Below, one piece after another: positions 28,045-37,809 of a stretch of 64,000 nucleotides of DNA. The DNA is from Bacillus sp. Xin1 (GTDB lineage: Bacteria; Bacillota; Bacilli; Bacillales; Bacillaceae_G), in NCBI RefSeq assembly GCF_013314535.1, contig NZ_JABUAE010000001.1:310001-374000 (forward strand), written 5' to 3'. The position numbers and the translations under genes were made by a program. The notes below the pieces were generated by a model. It did no database searches. It worked only from the letters and a program-made list of their open reading frames with translations, and had not been told where the DNA came from. Each line of letters starts with the position of its first letter. Position 1 is the first letter of the stretch.

Positions 28045-29784
28045 TTGTTATCGGAATTATCGATTAGAAACTTTGCTATTATTGAGTCATTAAATATTTC
28101 TTTTCAAAAAGGTTTAACGGTTTTGAGTGGTGAAACAGGTGCTGGGAAATCAATTATTATTGATGCAATTAGCTTACTTGTTGGTGGCCGTGGTTCAGCA
28201 GAGTTTGTTAGATACGGAACAGAGAAAGCTGAAATTGAAGGATTATTTTATATAGAGGATGATAGACATCCGTGTATTGCGAAGGCTGAAGAGCTGGATA
28301 TTGAAATTGAAGATGGGATGATCATTTTAAAGCGTGACATTGCTGCGAATGGAAAAAGTGTATGCCGTGTAAATGGTAAGCTTGTTACATTGAGTATATT
28401 AAAAGAAATTGGAAAAACGCTTGTCGATATTCATGGACAGCATGAAACCCAAGATTTGATGAATGAGGAACGCCATTTGTTTATGCTTGATCATTTCGAT
28501 GGAGATCGGATTACGAATCAATTAGAAATATATCAAGATGTATACGGTGAGTATGAGCAGTTAAAAAAACAACTGAAATCTTTAACAGAGAATGAGCAAC
28601 AGATGGCCCATCGGTTAGATTTAATTCAATTCCAGCACGAAGAAATTCGTAAAGCAGATTTGAAAGCTGATGAAGAAAATGAATTGACGGAAGAGAGATT
28701 AAAAATCTCAAATTTCGAAAAAATTTATAAAGCGCTGGGTGATGCATATCGTGCATTAAGTGAAGATGGTAGCGGACTTGACCATGTACGAAATGCAATG
28801 GGACAAATGGAGAGTATTACGCACCTAGATGAGGCGTATCAAGAGAATCATGATTCGATTGCGAATAGCTATTACTTATTAGAAGAGGTTGCCTATCAGC
28901 TTCGGGAAAAGTTAGATATGATGGAGTATGACCCGAATCGTTTAGATGAAATTGAAACGCGTTTAAATGAAATTCGTATGCTTAAGAGAAAATATGGAAA
29001 TACTGTAGAAGAGATTTTAGTGTATGCTGATAAAATAGAGCAGGAAATTTTTACAATTGAAAATAAAGATGTACATATTGAAACGACGAAAAAGAAATTA
29101 AAAGAATTAGAAAGCGTGATTTTGAAAGAAGCAACGATGTTGAGTAATATGCGCCATCAGCTTGCAGATCATCTTACGAACGCAATCCACCAAGAATTAA
29201 AAGAACTGTATATGGAAAAAACAAAATTTGAAGTGAGGATTGCGAAAAGAGCTGGAATTATGGATGATCCGCTTGTAGATGGAACGCCAGTGAAACTTAC
29301 GGTAGATGGCTATGATTATGTGGAATTTTATATTTCAACAAATCCAGGTGAACCTTTAAAACCACTTTCAAAAGTAGCTTCTGGCGGAGAATTATCCCGC
29401 ATTATTTTAGCTTTGAAAAGCATTTTTTCTAAGCATCAAGGTGTTGCATCTGTTATTTTTGATGAAGTAGATACAGGCGTAAGTGGTCGAGTGGCACAAG
29501 CGATTGCGGAAAAAATTTATCGTGTATCTGTAAACTCGCAAGTACTTTGTATTACGCACTTACCTCAAGTAGCGTCAATGGCGGATTCGCATTTATTTAT
29601 CCGCAAACAAGTTGCAAATGATCGGACGATTACATCAGTTACTGTATTAAGTACAGAGGATAAGGTAACGGAGATTGCTCGAATGATTTCTGGCGTGGAA
29701 ATTACCGATTTAACGACGGAACATGCAAAAGAGTTACTTACGCAAGCACATCATTTTAAACAGACAGCAGAGGCTATCCAATAA
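28045..29784 (+). CDS. recN: DNA repair protein RecN
   Basis: A 579-residue SMC-like ATPase acting early in double-strand break repair. The N-terminal Walker A is GETGAGKS at 29-36; long coiled-coil arms occupy the middle; the C-terminal half-site has ASGGELSRIILALK (signature) and VIFDEVDTGVSG (Walker B). The open frame runs back to 27925, but B. subtilis RecN begins MLAELSIKNFAIIE, matching the TTG at 28045, and GAGGTG lies 9 nt upstream of it. Translation from TTG leaves a ~105-nt leader after the promoter. Confidence 0.94.
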   Translation: MLSELSIRNFAIIESLNISFQKGLTVLSGETGAGKSIIIDAISLLVGGRGSAEFVRYGTEKAEIEGLFYIEDDRHPCIAKAEELDIEIEDGMIILKRDIAANGKSVCRVNGKLVTLSILKEIGKTLVDIHGQHETQDLMNEERHLFMLDHFDGDRITNQLEIYQDVYGEYEQLKKQLKSLTENEQQMAHRLDLIQFQHEEIRKADLKADEENELTEERLKISNFEKIYKALGDAYRALSEDGSGLDHVRNAMGQMESITHLDEAYQENHDSIANSYYLLEEVAYQLREKLDMMEYDPNRLDEIETRLNEIRMLKRKYGNTVEEILVYADKIEQEIFTIENKDVHIETTKKKLKELESVILKEATMLSNMRHQLADHLTNAIHQELKELYMEKTKFEVRIAKRAGIMDDPLVDGTPVKLTVDGYDYVEFYISTNPGEPLKPLSKVASGGELSRIILALKSIFSKHQGVASVIFDEVDTGVSGRVAQAIAEKIYRVSVNSQVLCITHLPQVASMADSHLFIRKQVANDRTITSVTVLSTEDKVTEIARMISGVEITDLTTEHAKELLTQAHHFKQTAEAIQ

Positions 29785-29798
29785 TGGATAGCTTTTTT
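29773..29798 (+). terminator. Terminator overlapping recN stop
   Basis: GCTATCC at 29773-29779 pairs with GGATAGC at 29786-29792, followed by six T. Confidence 0.85.
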
Positions 29799-29902
29799 GT
29801 TCAAATGATGATTTCTTAATTCTTCCGGTTATAAACAGAGCGTTGCAAGGAGAGATTAAAAGATGAAGTCGTTAGGCTGAATGTGGGGTAGGAGCGAGGA
29901 GA

Positions 29903-31204
29903 GTGAACGAATTGAAATTAGAGCAATTCCGAAAAATAATAGGTCTTTGTCTCCTTGTTTCATTAATTTTTATCGGATGTTTTAAACCGCTTCGTACGTT
30001 TATTTCATCCCCAAAGCAACTCGTTATTTTTGAAGGACAACAATCAGAAATAGCATCATTTCCGGTTTTTCAGGCTTCATCCACAAATCATAATGTTTTT
30101 ACGGTAAGTTCAAATAAAGAACAGAATTCTGGACTTGTAGTAAATTCGCACCAAAATGGTGAAGCGGATATGGTATTTCAACTTGCTGGCTTTCCGGTAA
30201 AAAAAGTAAATGTTAAAGTATTAAAAGATTTTAAAGTAATTCCAGGTGGACAATCAATTGGAGTGAAATTGAATACAAAAGGTGTACTCGTTGTTGGGCA
30301 TCATTTAATTCAAACAGAAAAAGGAAAAGTATCGCCTGGAGAAGTAGCTGGTGTACAAGTGGGGGATATGATTACTGAAATTAATGGAAAAACCATTGAG
30401 AGAATGAGTGATGTGGCACCTTTCATTCATGATAGTGGAAAAACAGGTGAACCACTTAACCTTGTCTTATTGCGAGATGGTAAGTATATTCGCACAAAAT
30501 TAACCCCAGAAAAAGATAATGGTGAGTCGTCTTATCGAATTGGTTTATATATTCGTGATTCAGCTGCTGGTATTGGAACGATGACTTTTGTTCATACGGA
30601 TTCCATGAAATATGGAGCGCTTGGTCATGTTATTTCTGATAACGATACGAAAAAACCAATTCAAGTGGAGGATGGACAAATTGTACGTTCGACAGTTACT
30701 TCCATCGAGCGTGGTAGTCATGGAAATCCAGGAGAGAAATTAGCAAGATTTTCACCGGATCGTGAAGTGATTGGTAATATTACAACAAATAGTCCGTTTG
30801 GTATTTTTGGTAAGTTAAATACAGGTATAAAAAATGGCATAATGGATGAGGCGATGCCGATTGCATTATCGCATCAAGTGAAAGAAGGACCAGCGAAAAT
30901 ATTAACAGTTATCGATCAAGATAAAGTAGAGGCATTTGATATTGAGATCGTAAGCACGGTACCACAAAAGTTTCCAGCCACAAAAGGAATGGTTGTAAAA
31001 GTTACAGATAAACGTCTCTTGTCCAAAACGGGTGGTATTGTTCAAGGGATGAGTGGTAGTCCGATTGTTCAAAATGGAAAAATGATTGGTGCTGTTACAC
31101 ATGTATTTGTTAATGATCCAACTTCAGGATATGGTGTCCATATTGAATGGATGTTACATGAAGCAGGAATTAATATTTATGAGCAAGAGAAAAAAGCAAG
31201 CTGA
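29903..31204 (+). CDS. spoIVB: SpoIVB serine peptidase
   Basis: The forespore-secreted S55 peptidase that triggers pro-sigma-K activation through SpoIVFA. It has 433 residues: one N-terminal anchor (about 11-27), a PDZ domain (about 125-200) and a chymotrypsin-like catalytic domain. Residues equivalent to the B. subtilis triad are H242 (GALGHVISD), D369 (KVTDKRL) and S384 (GMSGSP). The start is GTG with AGGAG at 8 nt; a TTG three codons later is possible. It lies directly before spo0A, as in all Bacillus. Confidence 0.95.
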   Translation: MNELKLEQFRKIIGLCLLVSLIFIGCFKPLRTFISSPKQLVIFEGQQSEIASFPVFQASSTNHNVFTVSSNKEQNSGLVVNSHQNGEADMVFQLAGFPVKKVNVKVLKDFKVIPGGQSIGVKLNTKGVLVVGHHLIQTEKGKVSPGEVAGVQVGDMITEINGKTIERMSDVAPFIHDSGKTGEPLNLVLLRDGKYIRTKLTPEKDNGESSYRIGLYIRDSAAGIGTMTFVHTDSMKYGALGHVISDNDTKKPIQVEDGQIVRSTVTSIERGSHGNPGEKLARFSPDREVIGNITTNSPFGIFGKLNTGIKNGIMDEAMPIALSHQVKEGPAKILTVIDQDKVEAFDIEIVSTVPQKFPATKGMVVKVTDKRLLSKTGGIVQGMSGSPIVQNGKMIGAVTHVFVNDPTSGYGVHIEWMLHEAGINIYEQEKKAS

Positions 31205-31225
31205 TTTACATCAGCTTGCTTTTTT
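31194..31225 (+). terminator. Terminator after spoIVB
   Basis: AAGCAAGCTGAT at 31194-31205 pairs perfectly with ATCAGCTTGCTT at 31210-31221, then T-rich. It includes the spoIVB stop. Confidence 0.9.
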
Positions 31226-31401
31226 CTTGAGAAATTCGTTGAAATTTTGTAAAAGCTCCGCAAGAGCTGCTTTTTGTTGTAAAATAAAAGAAAAGAGTGA
31301 ACGTTTCGTTGTAATCCTATGATGGAATGTGTAAAGAAAGAGAATAAATGAACGATAAACATATTTTTTTGTGATTTTATCGGAAATTAAGAAACTTTAA
31401 A

Positions 31402-31427
31402 AGGGAAATTTCACACAATTGTCGAAC
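31402..31427 (+). promoter_or_regulatory. spo0A promoter region: 0A box and sigma-H-like elements
   Basis: TGTCGAA at 31420-31426 is an exact 0A box (Spo0A~P site). It overlaps a sigma-H-like promoter, with AGGGAAATT as -35 near 31402-31410 and GAAC as -10 near 31424-31427. In B. subtilis spo0A is switched to a sigma-H promoter controlled by 0A boxes, so the same logic is likely. The -10 departs from the GAAT consensus. Confidence 0.55.
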
Positions 31428-31490
31428 AATTCATGTAGCCTAGAAGCTTACACATGTCGGGAGAATCGATTCGGTAAGGGAGGAAAAGCT

Positions 31491-32285
31491 GTGGAGAAAA
31501 TTAAAGTGTGTCTTGTGGATGATAATAAGGAACTCGTATCAATGTTAGAAAGTTATGTTGCTGCTCAAGATGATATGGAAGTAATTGGAATCGCTTATAA
31601 TGGTCAAGAGTGTTTAAATTTACTGAAAGAGAAACAACCAGATGTACTCGTTTTAGATATTATTATGCCTCATTTAGATGGTTTAGCGGTACTAGAGAAA
31701 ATGCGACATATTGAACGACTAAAGCAGCCAAATGTCATCATGTTAACAGCCTTTGGACAAGAAGATGTAACGAAAAAAGCAGTTGATTTAGGTGCTTCTT
31801 ATTTCATCTTAAAGCCATTTGATATGGAAAATTTAACTAGTCATATTCGTCAAGTGAGCGGTAAAGTGAATACTGCGATTAAACGTCCACTACCATCTTT
31901 CCGATCTGCAACAACAGTAGATGGAAAACCGAAGAATCTAGATGCGAGTATTACAAGCATTATTCACGAAATTGGTGTACCAGCTCATATTAAAGGATAT
32001 ATGTATTTGCGAGAGGCAATTTCTATGGTATATAACGATATCGAGCTCCTTGGCTCTATTACAAAAGTTTTATACCCGGATATTGCGAAAAAATATAACA
32101 CGACAGCGAGCCGTGTGGAACGAGCAATCCGTCATGCGATTGAAGTAGCATGGAGTCGTGGGAATATTGATTCAATCTCGTCCTTATTTGGTTATACTGT
32201 ATCAATGTCAAAAGCAAAGCCTACGAATTCCGAATTTATCGCAATGGTTGCGGATAAGTTGAGGCTTGAACATAAGGCATCATAA
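31491..32285 (+). CDS. spo0A: Sporulation master response regulator Spo0A
   Basis: The phosphorelay output that commits the cell to sporulation. It has 264 residues: a receiver domain (about 1-125) with D10, D11 and the phosphorylated aspartate D56 ([10 protein letters not shown]) and K in FILKPFD, a Pro/Ser-rich hinge, and the sigA/DNA-contacting effector domain with [19 protein letters not shown]. The GTG at 31491 with AAGGGAGG matches the known N-terminus; the open frame upstream to 31419 is spurious. The effector domain looks identical to other B. cereus group Spo0A, while the receiver shows a few substitutions. Confidence 0.97.
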   Translation: MEKIKVCLVDDNKELVSMLESYVAAQDDMEVIGIAYNGQECLNLLKEKQPDVLVLDIIMPHLDGLAVLEKMRHIERLKQPNVIMLTAFGQEDVTKKAVDLGASYFILKPFDMENLTSHIRQVSGKVNTAIKRPLPSFRSATTVDGKPKNLDASITSIIHEIGVPAHIKGYMYLREAISMVYNDIELLGSITKVLYPDIAKKYNTTASRVERAIRHAIEVAWSRGNIDSISSLFGYTVSMSKAKPTNSEFIAMVADKLRLEHKAS

Positions 32286-32311
32286 AGGTTAATATTATAG
32301 GATTTTTTCGT

Positions 32312-32350
32312 GTTTAGTGGTAATGTAAAGTTACCACTAAACTTCTTTTT
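32312..32350 (+). terminator. Terminator of spo0A
   Basis: GTTTAGTGGTAA at 32312-32323 and TTACCACTAAAC at 32331-32342 are perfect 12-nt arms, followed by TTCTTTTT. Confidence 0.88.
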
Positions 32351-32577
32351 ATGCCAACAAATAACATTGAATGTAATGCGGTAAACACTGTCCTGTATTA
32401 ATTTTTTAATTAAACGAATGGTGGTATTTTTTGTTTGAATTTGAGTAGTTTTCTTCCTTTATATAGTTACAGTTATTCTTGCATATTAAAAATTGGGTTG
32501 AATATTGTATATAATTTGTTATTTTGCTCTCAAATGACTGAATATTCAATTAAAATGAGAACTGTAGGAGGATCAAA

Positions 32578-33903
32578 ATGGAATTCGTGGGCAGCAAAGT
32601 AGTAACGGTGTTATTGGGTATATTTTTTTTAATTACTTTATATGTTAACGTTAATACTCTATATTATGTAATTTTATCTTTTTTTGGTTTTACTAGAGCA
32701 AAACGGGATTATGAATTAGTCGAAGATAAGACAAAGTTTTTAATCTTAGTAGCAGCGCATAATGAGGAGAAGGTAATTGGCTCGACTATTGACAATTTGA
32801 AAAAAATTAAATATCGTGACGATTTATATGACATTTATGTTGTAAATGATAATAGTTCTGATAGAACAGGTGCCATTTGTGAAGAAAAAGGAATGCAATA
32901 TATAAATACAAGTGAACAGTTATTTACACGCGAGGGAGTCGGTAAGCCAGCAGGATTACAATATGCATTACGTTATTTAGGGTTTGAAGAGTTAACACGA
33001 AAATATGATTGTTTAATGATTCTCGATGCCGATAATCACATTGATTCTAATGTTTTACAAGAATTAAATTCTCAGTACATTGCAAAGGAAAAACCAGAAG
33101 CGATTCAAATTTATTTAGATTCCAAAAATTCGGCGACTAATTTGTCCCTTGGATATGCTATGAGTTATTATTTAACAAATCGTTTCTTTCAGTTGGCGAA
33201 ATATCGTGTTGGGTTACCGAATGCTATTGGTGGAACTGGATTTATTGTTAAAATGGAGTACCTTATGAAACATGGAGGTTTTTGTTTTGATTCTTTAACA
33301 GAGGATTTAGAGTTAGAAATGGAAATTGTTAAAGATGACGGAAGGGTACTATGGAATCATTTTGTTCGTGTATATGATGAAAAACCGGATAATTTTAAAG
33401 TAAGTATCAAGCAACGCACACGTTGGTCACAGGGGCATTGGTATGTAGCGTTTACGAACTTTAAACCGATGATGAAAAAATTATTTACTGAAAAAGGTAA
33501 GATGAAAATTATTGACCAGTTATTTTACTTATTTGGTATGACACGTGCAGTTCAAATGATGATAACTTTAATGGGAATTTTAATTGCTATTGGCTATGTG
33601 ATTGTGACGAAATCATATCAGGATATTCCGGGTATAGGGAAACGACTTGTAGCGCTGATTTTGGGAGCCAGTATTATTTCTTTGGTACTATTTACTTATC
33701 AATTTGTTGTTTGTATGTATTATGCAGTTAAGGTAGATACAAATCGGAAATATAAATTGCTTCAGATGAGTTTCTCAACTTTCTATTATGCATACACGTT
33801 TATATATGCCCAAATTATGGGGTTAATTAAGTGGAAACAACAACATACATGGGTGAAAACGGAACATAACAAAACATCTATAAACCATAAAGAAGGCAAA
33901 TAA
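32578..33903 (+). CDS. Membrane glycosyltransferase, family 2 (processive type)
   Basis: A 441-residue GT2 enzyme. One N-terminal membrane helix (about 7-37) precedes the cytosolic GT-A domain: LVAAHNEEKVI, VNDNSSDRT, the metal-binding LDADNH, the acceptor-site TEDLELEME, and QRTRW at 279-283. Two to three membrane helices follow in the C-terminal ~130 residues. This architecture is shared by hyaluronan, cellulose and poly-GlcNAc synthases, which make and export a polysaccharide. Its product is unknown. It stands alone between spo0A and the GDPD gene with a TAGGAGG site and its own terminator, and is absent from this place in B. subtilis. Confidence 0.85.
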   Translation: MEFVGSKVVTVLLGIFFLITLYVNVNTLYYVILSFFGFTRAKRDYELVEDKTKFLILVAAHNEEKVIGSTIDNLKKIKYRDDLYDIYVVNDNSSDRTGAICEEKGMQYINTSEQLFTREGVGKPAGLQYALRYLGFEELTRKYDCLMILDADNHIDSNVLQELNSQYIAKEKPEAIQIYLDSKNSATNLSLGYAMSYYLTNRFFQLAKYRVGLPNAIGGTGFIVKMEYLMKHGGFCFDSLTEDLELEMEIVKDDGRVLWNHFVRVYDEKPDNFKVSIKQRTRWSQGHWYVAFTNFKPMMKKLFTEKGKMKIIDQLFYLFGMTRAVQMMITLMGILIAIGYVIVTKSYQDIPGIGKRLVALILGASIISLVLFTYQFVVCMYYAVKVDTNRKYKLLQMSFSTFYYAYTFIYAQIMGLIKWKQQHTWVKTEHNKTSINHKEGK

Positions 33904-33936
33904 TAATCGCATAACTTATTATGAATAAAGAAATAG

Positions 33937-33979
33937 ACAAGGAGGAGAGATGTTGTCTGATATCTCTTCTTCTTGTTTT
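33937..33979 (+). terminator. Terminator of the GT2 gene
   Basis: ACAAGGAGGAGAGAT (33937-33951) pairs with ATCTCTTCTTCTTGT (33962-33976) with two wobbles, then TTTTAG. The remaining sequence to 34183 holds no gene I can see. Confidence 0.7.
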
Positions 33980-34182
33980 AGTTAGTAGATTCCTTGCCGT
34001 AAAGTTTAACAAAAGTAAGTAGGTGTCAGTAGAAGCTTGAATAATGAAGACGAATAAAGGGTGAAGAAATTTAATTTATTGAAATTTACTTCTGTTACAC
34101 ATATGTTTCTTAGGTTTATGTACGAAACCGCTTGTGATATTATGATGTATGAGATGAAAATATAGTAAAGAGAGCTAATAAA

Positions 34183-34204
34183 AGCCCTGTAAAAAAACAG
34201 GACT
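34183..34204 (-). terminator. Terminator of the yycC-like gene
   Basis: On the minus strand AGTCCTGT and ACAGGGCT form an 8-bp stem with one wobble around a T-rich loop, followed by TTTATT. Confidence 0.6.
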
Positions 34205-34205
34205 A

Positions 34206-34352
34206 TTACTCTTCATCTTTATTTTGTTTTTCTAATTCAACTAACTTTTGAACTAAAATGTGCTGCGGCATATGCATGATTTGCTCAAGTGGAACACCGA
34301 GAGCTTTTGATAGACGGATTGCCGTTTCTGGAGAAATTTGTAATGGTTTCAT
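34206..34352 (-). CDS. YycC-like small protein
   Basis: A 48-residue protein beginning MKPLQISPETAIRLSKALGV with the segment MHMPQHILVQKLVELEKQ. The start is ATG at 34352 with a perfect AAAGGAGG. The pattern SPETA.RLS..L.VPLEQIMHMPQHIL matches the YycC family of Bacillus short proteins as I remember it. The helical N-terminus resembles a helix-turn-helix fragment, but the function is unknown. It is divergent from the GDPD gene, and about 50 nt between the two starts must hold both promoters. Confidence 0.75.
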   Translation of the reverse strand: MKPLQISPETAIRLSKALGVPLEQIMHMPQHILVQKLVELEKQNKDEE

Positions 34353-34401
34353 AGAAGTACCTCCTTTTTCGTATAGTATAGCATAGATTGGAGGAGTGAG
34401 G

Positions 34402-35130
34402 ATGACTCATATATTTGCGCACCGCGGTGCGGCGGGGACGTATCCAGAAAATACAATGATTTCATTTGAAGCTGCGGAATCGTTTCGGGCAGATGGAATA
34501 GAATTAGATGTGCAATTTACGAAGGATGGAAAAGTTGTTGTAATTCATGATGAAACGGTCGATCGAACAACGAATGGAAAGGGAGCTGTTCGTAATTACT
34601 TATATGAAGATTTGCGAAAATTGGATGCGAGTCACAAGTTTTCGGAAAAGGTAGGTTTTTGTCCGATTCCTTTATTAGAAGAAGTATTAGGGTGGTTGCA
34701 ATCTAATCGATTACTTCTGAATATTGAATTTAAAAATAATAAAATTCCGTATCGTGGTTTAGAAGAAGAGGTTATAACACTTATACGAAAATTTAATTTA
34801 GAAGAGAGGACCGTTTTTTCGTCTTTTAATCATTACAGTATGAAAAAATGTCATATGATGGCTCAGGATATTCAAACGGCTATTTTATACCGAGAAGGTT
34901 TACATAGTCCATGGGCGTATGCAAAAAAAATGGGAGCTACTGCTATTCATCCGAATCATCGCTATCTCCAAGATGCGATTGCTGAATTAACAATGGATAG
35001 TGGGATAGAGGTTCGTCCTTATACAATAAATGATGAAACAGTTATGCGGAAATATTTTGATATGAACATTTCTGCGATTATTACAGATTATCCAGAAACG
35101 GCTAGAGCGTTATTGCCAGTAAAAAAATGA
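34402..35130 (+). CDS. yqiK: Glycerophosphodiester phosphodiesterase, cytosolic
   Basis: A 242-residue GDPD TIM barrel that hydrolyses glycerophosphodiesters to glycerol 3-phosphate and an alcohol. The catalytic motif HRGAAGTYPENT starts at residue 6; the metal ligands in IELDVQ and HDETVDRTTNGKG follow. No signal peptide, so it is cytosolic, unlike secreted GlpQ. A GTG at 34396 overlaps the GGAGGAG site; the ATG at 34402 is preferred. It corresponds to B. subtilis yqiK by position, before yqzF and bkdR. Confidence 0.9.
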   Translation: MTHIFAHRGAAGTYPENTMISFEAAESFRADGIELDVQFTKDGKVVVIHDETVDRTTNGKGAVRNYLYEDLRKLDASHKFSEKVGFCPIPLLEEVLGWLQSNRLLLNIEFKNNKIPYRGLEEEVITLIRKFNLEERTVFSSFNHYSMKKCHMMAQDIQTAILYREGLHSPWAYAKKMGATAIHPNHRYLQDAIAELTMDSGIEVRPYTINDETVMRKYFDMNISAIITDYPETARALLPVKK

Positions 35131-35160
35131 GACCTTTTATTAGAAAAGGTCTCATTTTTT
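35122..35160. terminator. Bidirectional terminator between yqiK and yqzF
   Basis: Perfect 17-nt arms (AAAAAATGAGACCTTTT at 35122-35138, complement at 35144-35160) around ATTAG; usable from both sides. Confidence 0.9.
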
Positions 35161-35169
35161 TATGTTCAC

Positions 35170-35403
35170 CTATCTTCGAAAACGAGCTTGTACTTTGTTC
35201 CGTTTACGATCGCGGTATAAAACGAATCCACCGAAGATATAAAAACCAATTGCAAAGCAGAATATACCCATTAAAAATTGTAACCATAGTGCAGGAATTG
35301 GAGATAAAAGAATACCGAATACAGTATCTCGCATTAATTTTATACCTAGCACTGCCAAGGAAATAGGAATGAGTGCTAATAGAAGAGCAAGGTAACGCTG
35401 CAT
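35170..35403 (-). CDS. yqzF: YqzF, DUF2627 membrane protein
   Basis: A 77-residue protein with two membrane helices (about 3-25 and 36-61) and a basic tail (YRDRKRNKVQARFRR). Size, topology and place between yqiK and bkdR match YqzF/DUF2627. GGAGCG precedes the ATG. Function unknown. It is divergent from bkdR. Confidence 0.82.
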   Translation of the reverse strand: MQRYLALLLALIPISLAVLGIKLMRDTVFGILLSPIPALWLQFLMGIFCFAIGFYIFGGFVLYRDRKRNKVQARFRR

Positions 35404-35541
35404 AGGTAACGCTCCTTTTCAGATAATTTCGTATATATTAAATGATGTTATATCGAAAGGGGATTTGTCAAGTAGTTGCTGAACGAGTAAGATAAAGGTG
35501 TGAAAAATTTTGCAGAGATACTTCGAGGGGAAGTGGAATGT

Positions 35542-37614
35542 GTGAAACAAAAAGTGTTAATTATTGGAGCAGGCGAAGGTGGAAGTACGATTCTGAGCTT
35601 GCTACAGACTTCAAATATATTTGAAATTATAGGGATGATCGATATAAATCCAAAGGCGAAAGGGTTACAATTTGCAAAGGAACAACATATTGCGATTGGA
35701 GCAGATATAGAGCCCTTTTTGGAAGTTGATATTGACGTAATGTTTGATATGACGGGGGATTATCATTTACATAAAGTTCTTTTAGCAAAAAAGCGTGAAA
35801 ATACACTTCTTATACCAGGAGATATTGCAAAAATCGTTACGAAGTTGGCGCATGAGAAAGAGGATTTAATTGAAAAACTGAAAGAACAAACACAGCAAGG
35901 AAATTTGATTTTAAATTCTACTCATGACGGAATGATCGTTATTGATGCAGAGGGTTATGTAAAGCTGTTTAATAAAAGCGCAGAACGTATAATCGGTTAT
36001 AAAACTAGAGATGCGGTAGGGAAATATATTTTAGAAGTAATTCCGACTAGTAAATTACTTCGTATTATACGAACGAAACAAATAGAAGTGAATCATGAGT
36101 TGACGTTAGGGAATGAAAAGAAGATTATTACAACTCGTATTCCTATTTTAAAAGAAGATGGAGAGGTTCAAGGAGCTTTTGCTATTTTTAAAGATATTAC
36201 AGAAGTTGTAGATTTGGCAGAAGAGGTTACGGATCTAAAAGAAATTCAAACCTTACTGGAAGCAATTATTCATTCATCTGAGGAAGCGATATCTGTTGTA
36301 GATGAGAAGGGGAGAGGGCTTGTTATAAATCCCGCCTATACGAAGTTAACAGGCCTTACAGAGGATGACATAATTGGAAAACCTGCAACGACTGATATTG
36401 TAGAGGGTGAAAGTATGCATATGAAAGTACTTCGGACGCGTAGAGCGGTACGAGGAATTCATATGAAAATCGGTCAGAAGAAACGTGATGTAATTGTAAA
36501 TGTTGCACCGGTTATTGTGGATGGCATATTGAAAGGTAGCGTTGGTGTTATTCGTGATGTCTCAGAAATTCAGAAGCTAACACATGAATTAAATCGGGCA
36601 AGACAAATTATTCGGACGCTTGAAGCAAAATATTCTTTTGAGGATATCGTAGGAACGTCTGATGAAACGATGGCGGCAATAGAACAAGCAAAGCTTGGAG
36701 CAAATACACCAGCAACAGTATTGCTTCGCGGAGAATCAGGGACTGGAAAAGAGTTATTTGCACATGCTATCCATAATGGAAGTAACCGAAAATATAATAA
36801 GTTTGTGCGTGTGAATTGTGCCGCTATCTCGGAAACTTTATTAGAAAGCGAATTGTTCGGTTACGAAGAAGGTGCTTTTTCTGGAGCGAGAAGGGGCGGT
36901 AAACGAGGTTTCTTTGAAGAAGCGAATAATGGAAGTATTTTTTTAGATGAGATTGGTGAGTTGTCTGCTAATACGCAAGCAAAACTATTACGTGTTTTGC
37001 AGGAAAAAGAAATTGTGAAAGTGGGAGGAACAAAACCAATTCCTATCAATGTTAGGGTTATTGCAGCGACACATGTGAATTTAGAAAAAGCGATTTTGGA
37101 AGGTGAATTTCGGGAAGATTTGTATTATCGCTTAAATAAAATTCCAATTCAAATTCCTTCTCTTCGTCAGCGAAAGGAAGATATTCCAGTGATATCAGAA
37201 CGATTGATTCAAAAAATCAATCAAGATTATGGCCGGAATGTAGAAGGGTTAACGGAATCGGCTATTGAATATTTGCAATCGTATGATTGGCCGGGGAATG
37301 TCAGAGAACTTGAAAATATTTTGGGTCGGGCAATTATTTTTATGAACTACAATGAGATGTATATGGATGTCCAGCATTTGCCTTCTTTGCATAAGGAAGA
37401 CCAAGTGGAGTTAAAAGGAAGTAATTTATTGCCAGAGTTAGAAGAGAAGTCTCTTGAACATTTAGTCACGGAGTTTGAAGGGAACATCATACATGAATAT
37501 TTAGAGAAATTTGATGGGAATAAAACAAAGACAGCGAAAGCGTTAGGAATTTCAGTTCGAAATTTATATTATAAGTTAGAAAAGTATGACCATGCAAAAA
37601 ATAGCATGCAATAA
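35542..37614 (+). CDS. bkdR: Sigma-54-dependent activator of the branched-chain keto acid operon
   Basis: An enhancer-binding protein of 690 residues. A Rossmann-like N-terminus ([14 protein letters not shown], residues ~4-18) precedes two PAS domains (about 130-240 and 255-360). The AAA+ domain has Walker A GESGTGK at 397-403, a GAFSGA loop at 444-449 where most relatives have GAFTGA, and IFLDEIGEL. The C-terminal Fis-type helix-turn-helix is [21 protein letters not shown]. The GTG at 35542 is chosen because the upstream GTG at 35500 has no spaced ribosome-binding site. It should activate the -12/-24 promoter at 37751, 137 nt downstream. Confidence 0.93.
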   Translation: MKQKVLIIGAGEGGSTILSLLQTSNIFEIIGMIDINPKAKGLQFAKEQHIAIGADIEPFLEVDIDVMFDMTGDYHLHKVLLAKKRENTLLIPGDIAKIVTKLAHEKEDLIEKLKEQTQQGNLILNSTHDGMIVIDAEGYVKLFNKSAERIIGYKTRDAVGKYILEVIPTSKLLRIIRTKQIEVNHELTLGNEKKIITTRIPILKEDGEVQGAFAIFKDITEVVDLAEEVTDLKEIQTLLEAIIHSSEEAISVVDEKGRGLVINPAYTKLTGLTEDDIIGKPATTDIVEGESMHMKVLRTRRAVRGIHMKIGQKKRDVIVNVAPVIVDGILKGSVGVIRDVSEIQKLTHELNRARQIIRTLEAKYSFEDIVGTSDETMAAIEQAKLGANTPATVLLRGESGTGKELFAHAIHNGSNRKYNKFVRVNCAAISETLLESELFGYEEGAFSGARRGGKRGFFEEANNGSIFLDEIGELSANTQAKLLRVLQEKEIVKVGGTKPIPINVRVIAATHVNLEKAILEGEFREDLYYRLNKIPIQIPSLRQRKEDIPVISERLIQKINQDYGRNVEGLTESAIEYLQSYDWPGNVRELENILGRAIIFMNYNEMYMDVQHLPSLHKEDQVELKGSNLLPELEEKSLEHLVTEFEGNIIHEYLEKFDGNKTKTAKALGISVRNLYYKLEKYDHAKNSMQ

Positions 37615-37643
37615 ATTGCGCACCATGCAATTTATTGCATGGT
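37605..37643. promoter_or_regulatory. Candidate BkdR upstream activating palindromes
   Basis: CATGCAATAAATTGC at 37605-37619 and its perfect complement at 37627-37641 flank a 7-nt spacer; the left arm contains the bkdR stop codon. A second overlapping palindrome, ACCATGCAA TTTA TTGCATGGT, spans 37622-37643. A further CCATGCAA half-site lies within bkdR at 37590-37597. The distance to the -24 element (about 110 bp) suits an enhancer. It could also form an RNA hairpin, but no T run follows. Confidence 0.6.
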
Positions 37644-37750
37644 ATACAAAAAACGACAAATCAAGACAGAATATTATGTAAATTTATAAAGTATTGATTT
37701 CACTGTATTTTGTATGCGTTTTCATAATTGGTATGACCAATTTGAAAAGT

Positions 37751-37766
37751 TGGCACGGTATTTGCT
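37751..37766 (+). promoter_or_regulatory. Sigma-54 (-24/-12) promoter of the bkd operon
   Basis: TGGCAC at 37751-37756, N5, TTGCTT at 37762-37767: an exact match to TGGCAC-N5-TTGCW. It lies 44 nt upstream of ptb and downstream of the gene for a sigma-54 activator. Confidence 0.9.
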
Positions 37767-37809
37767 TATTAAATAGACGAGGGACGACGGAAAGGGTTGG
37801 TTACAAAAT

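Noticed and set aside
31086-31362. Two open frames, one on each strand, across the spoIVB end
   Set aside because: Both derive from the symmetric terminator and overlap of the spoIVB 3' end; no ribosome-binding sites.
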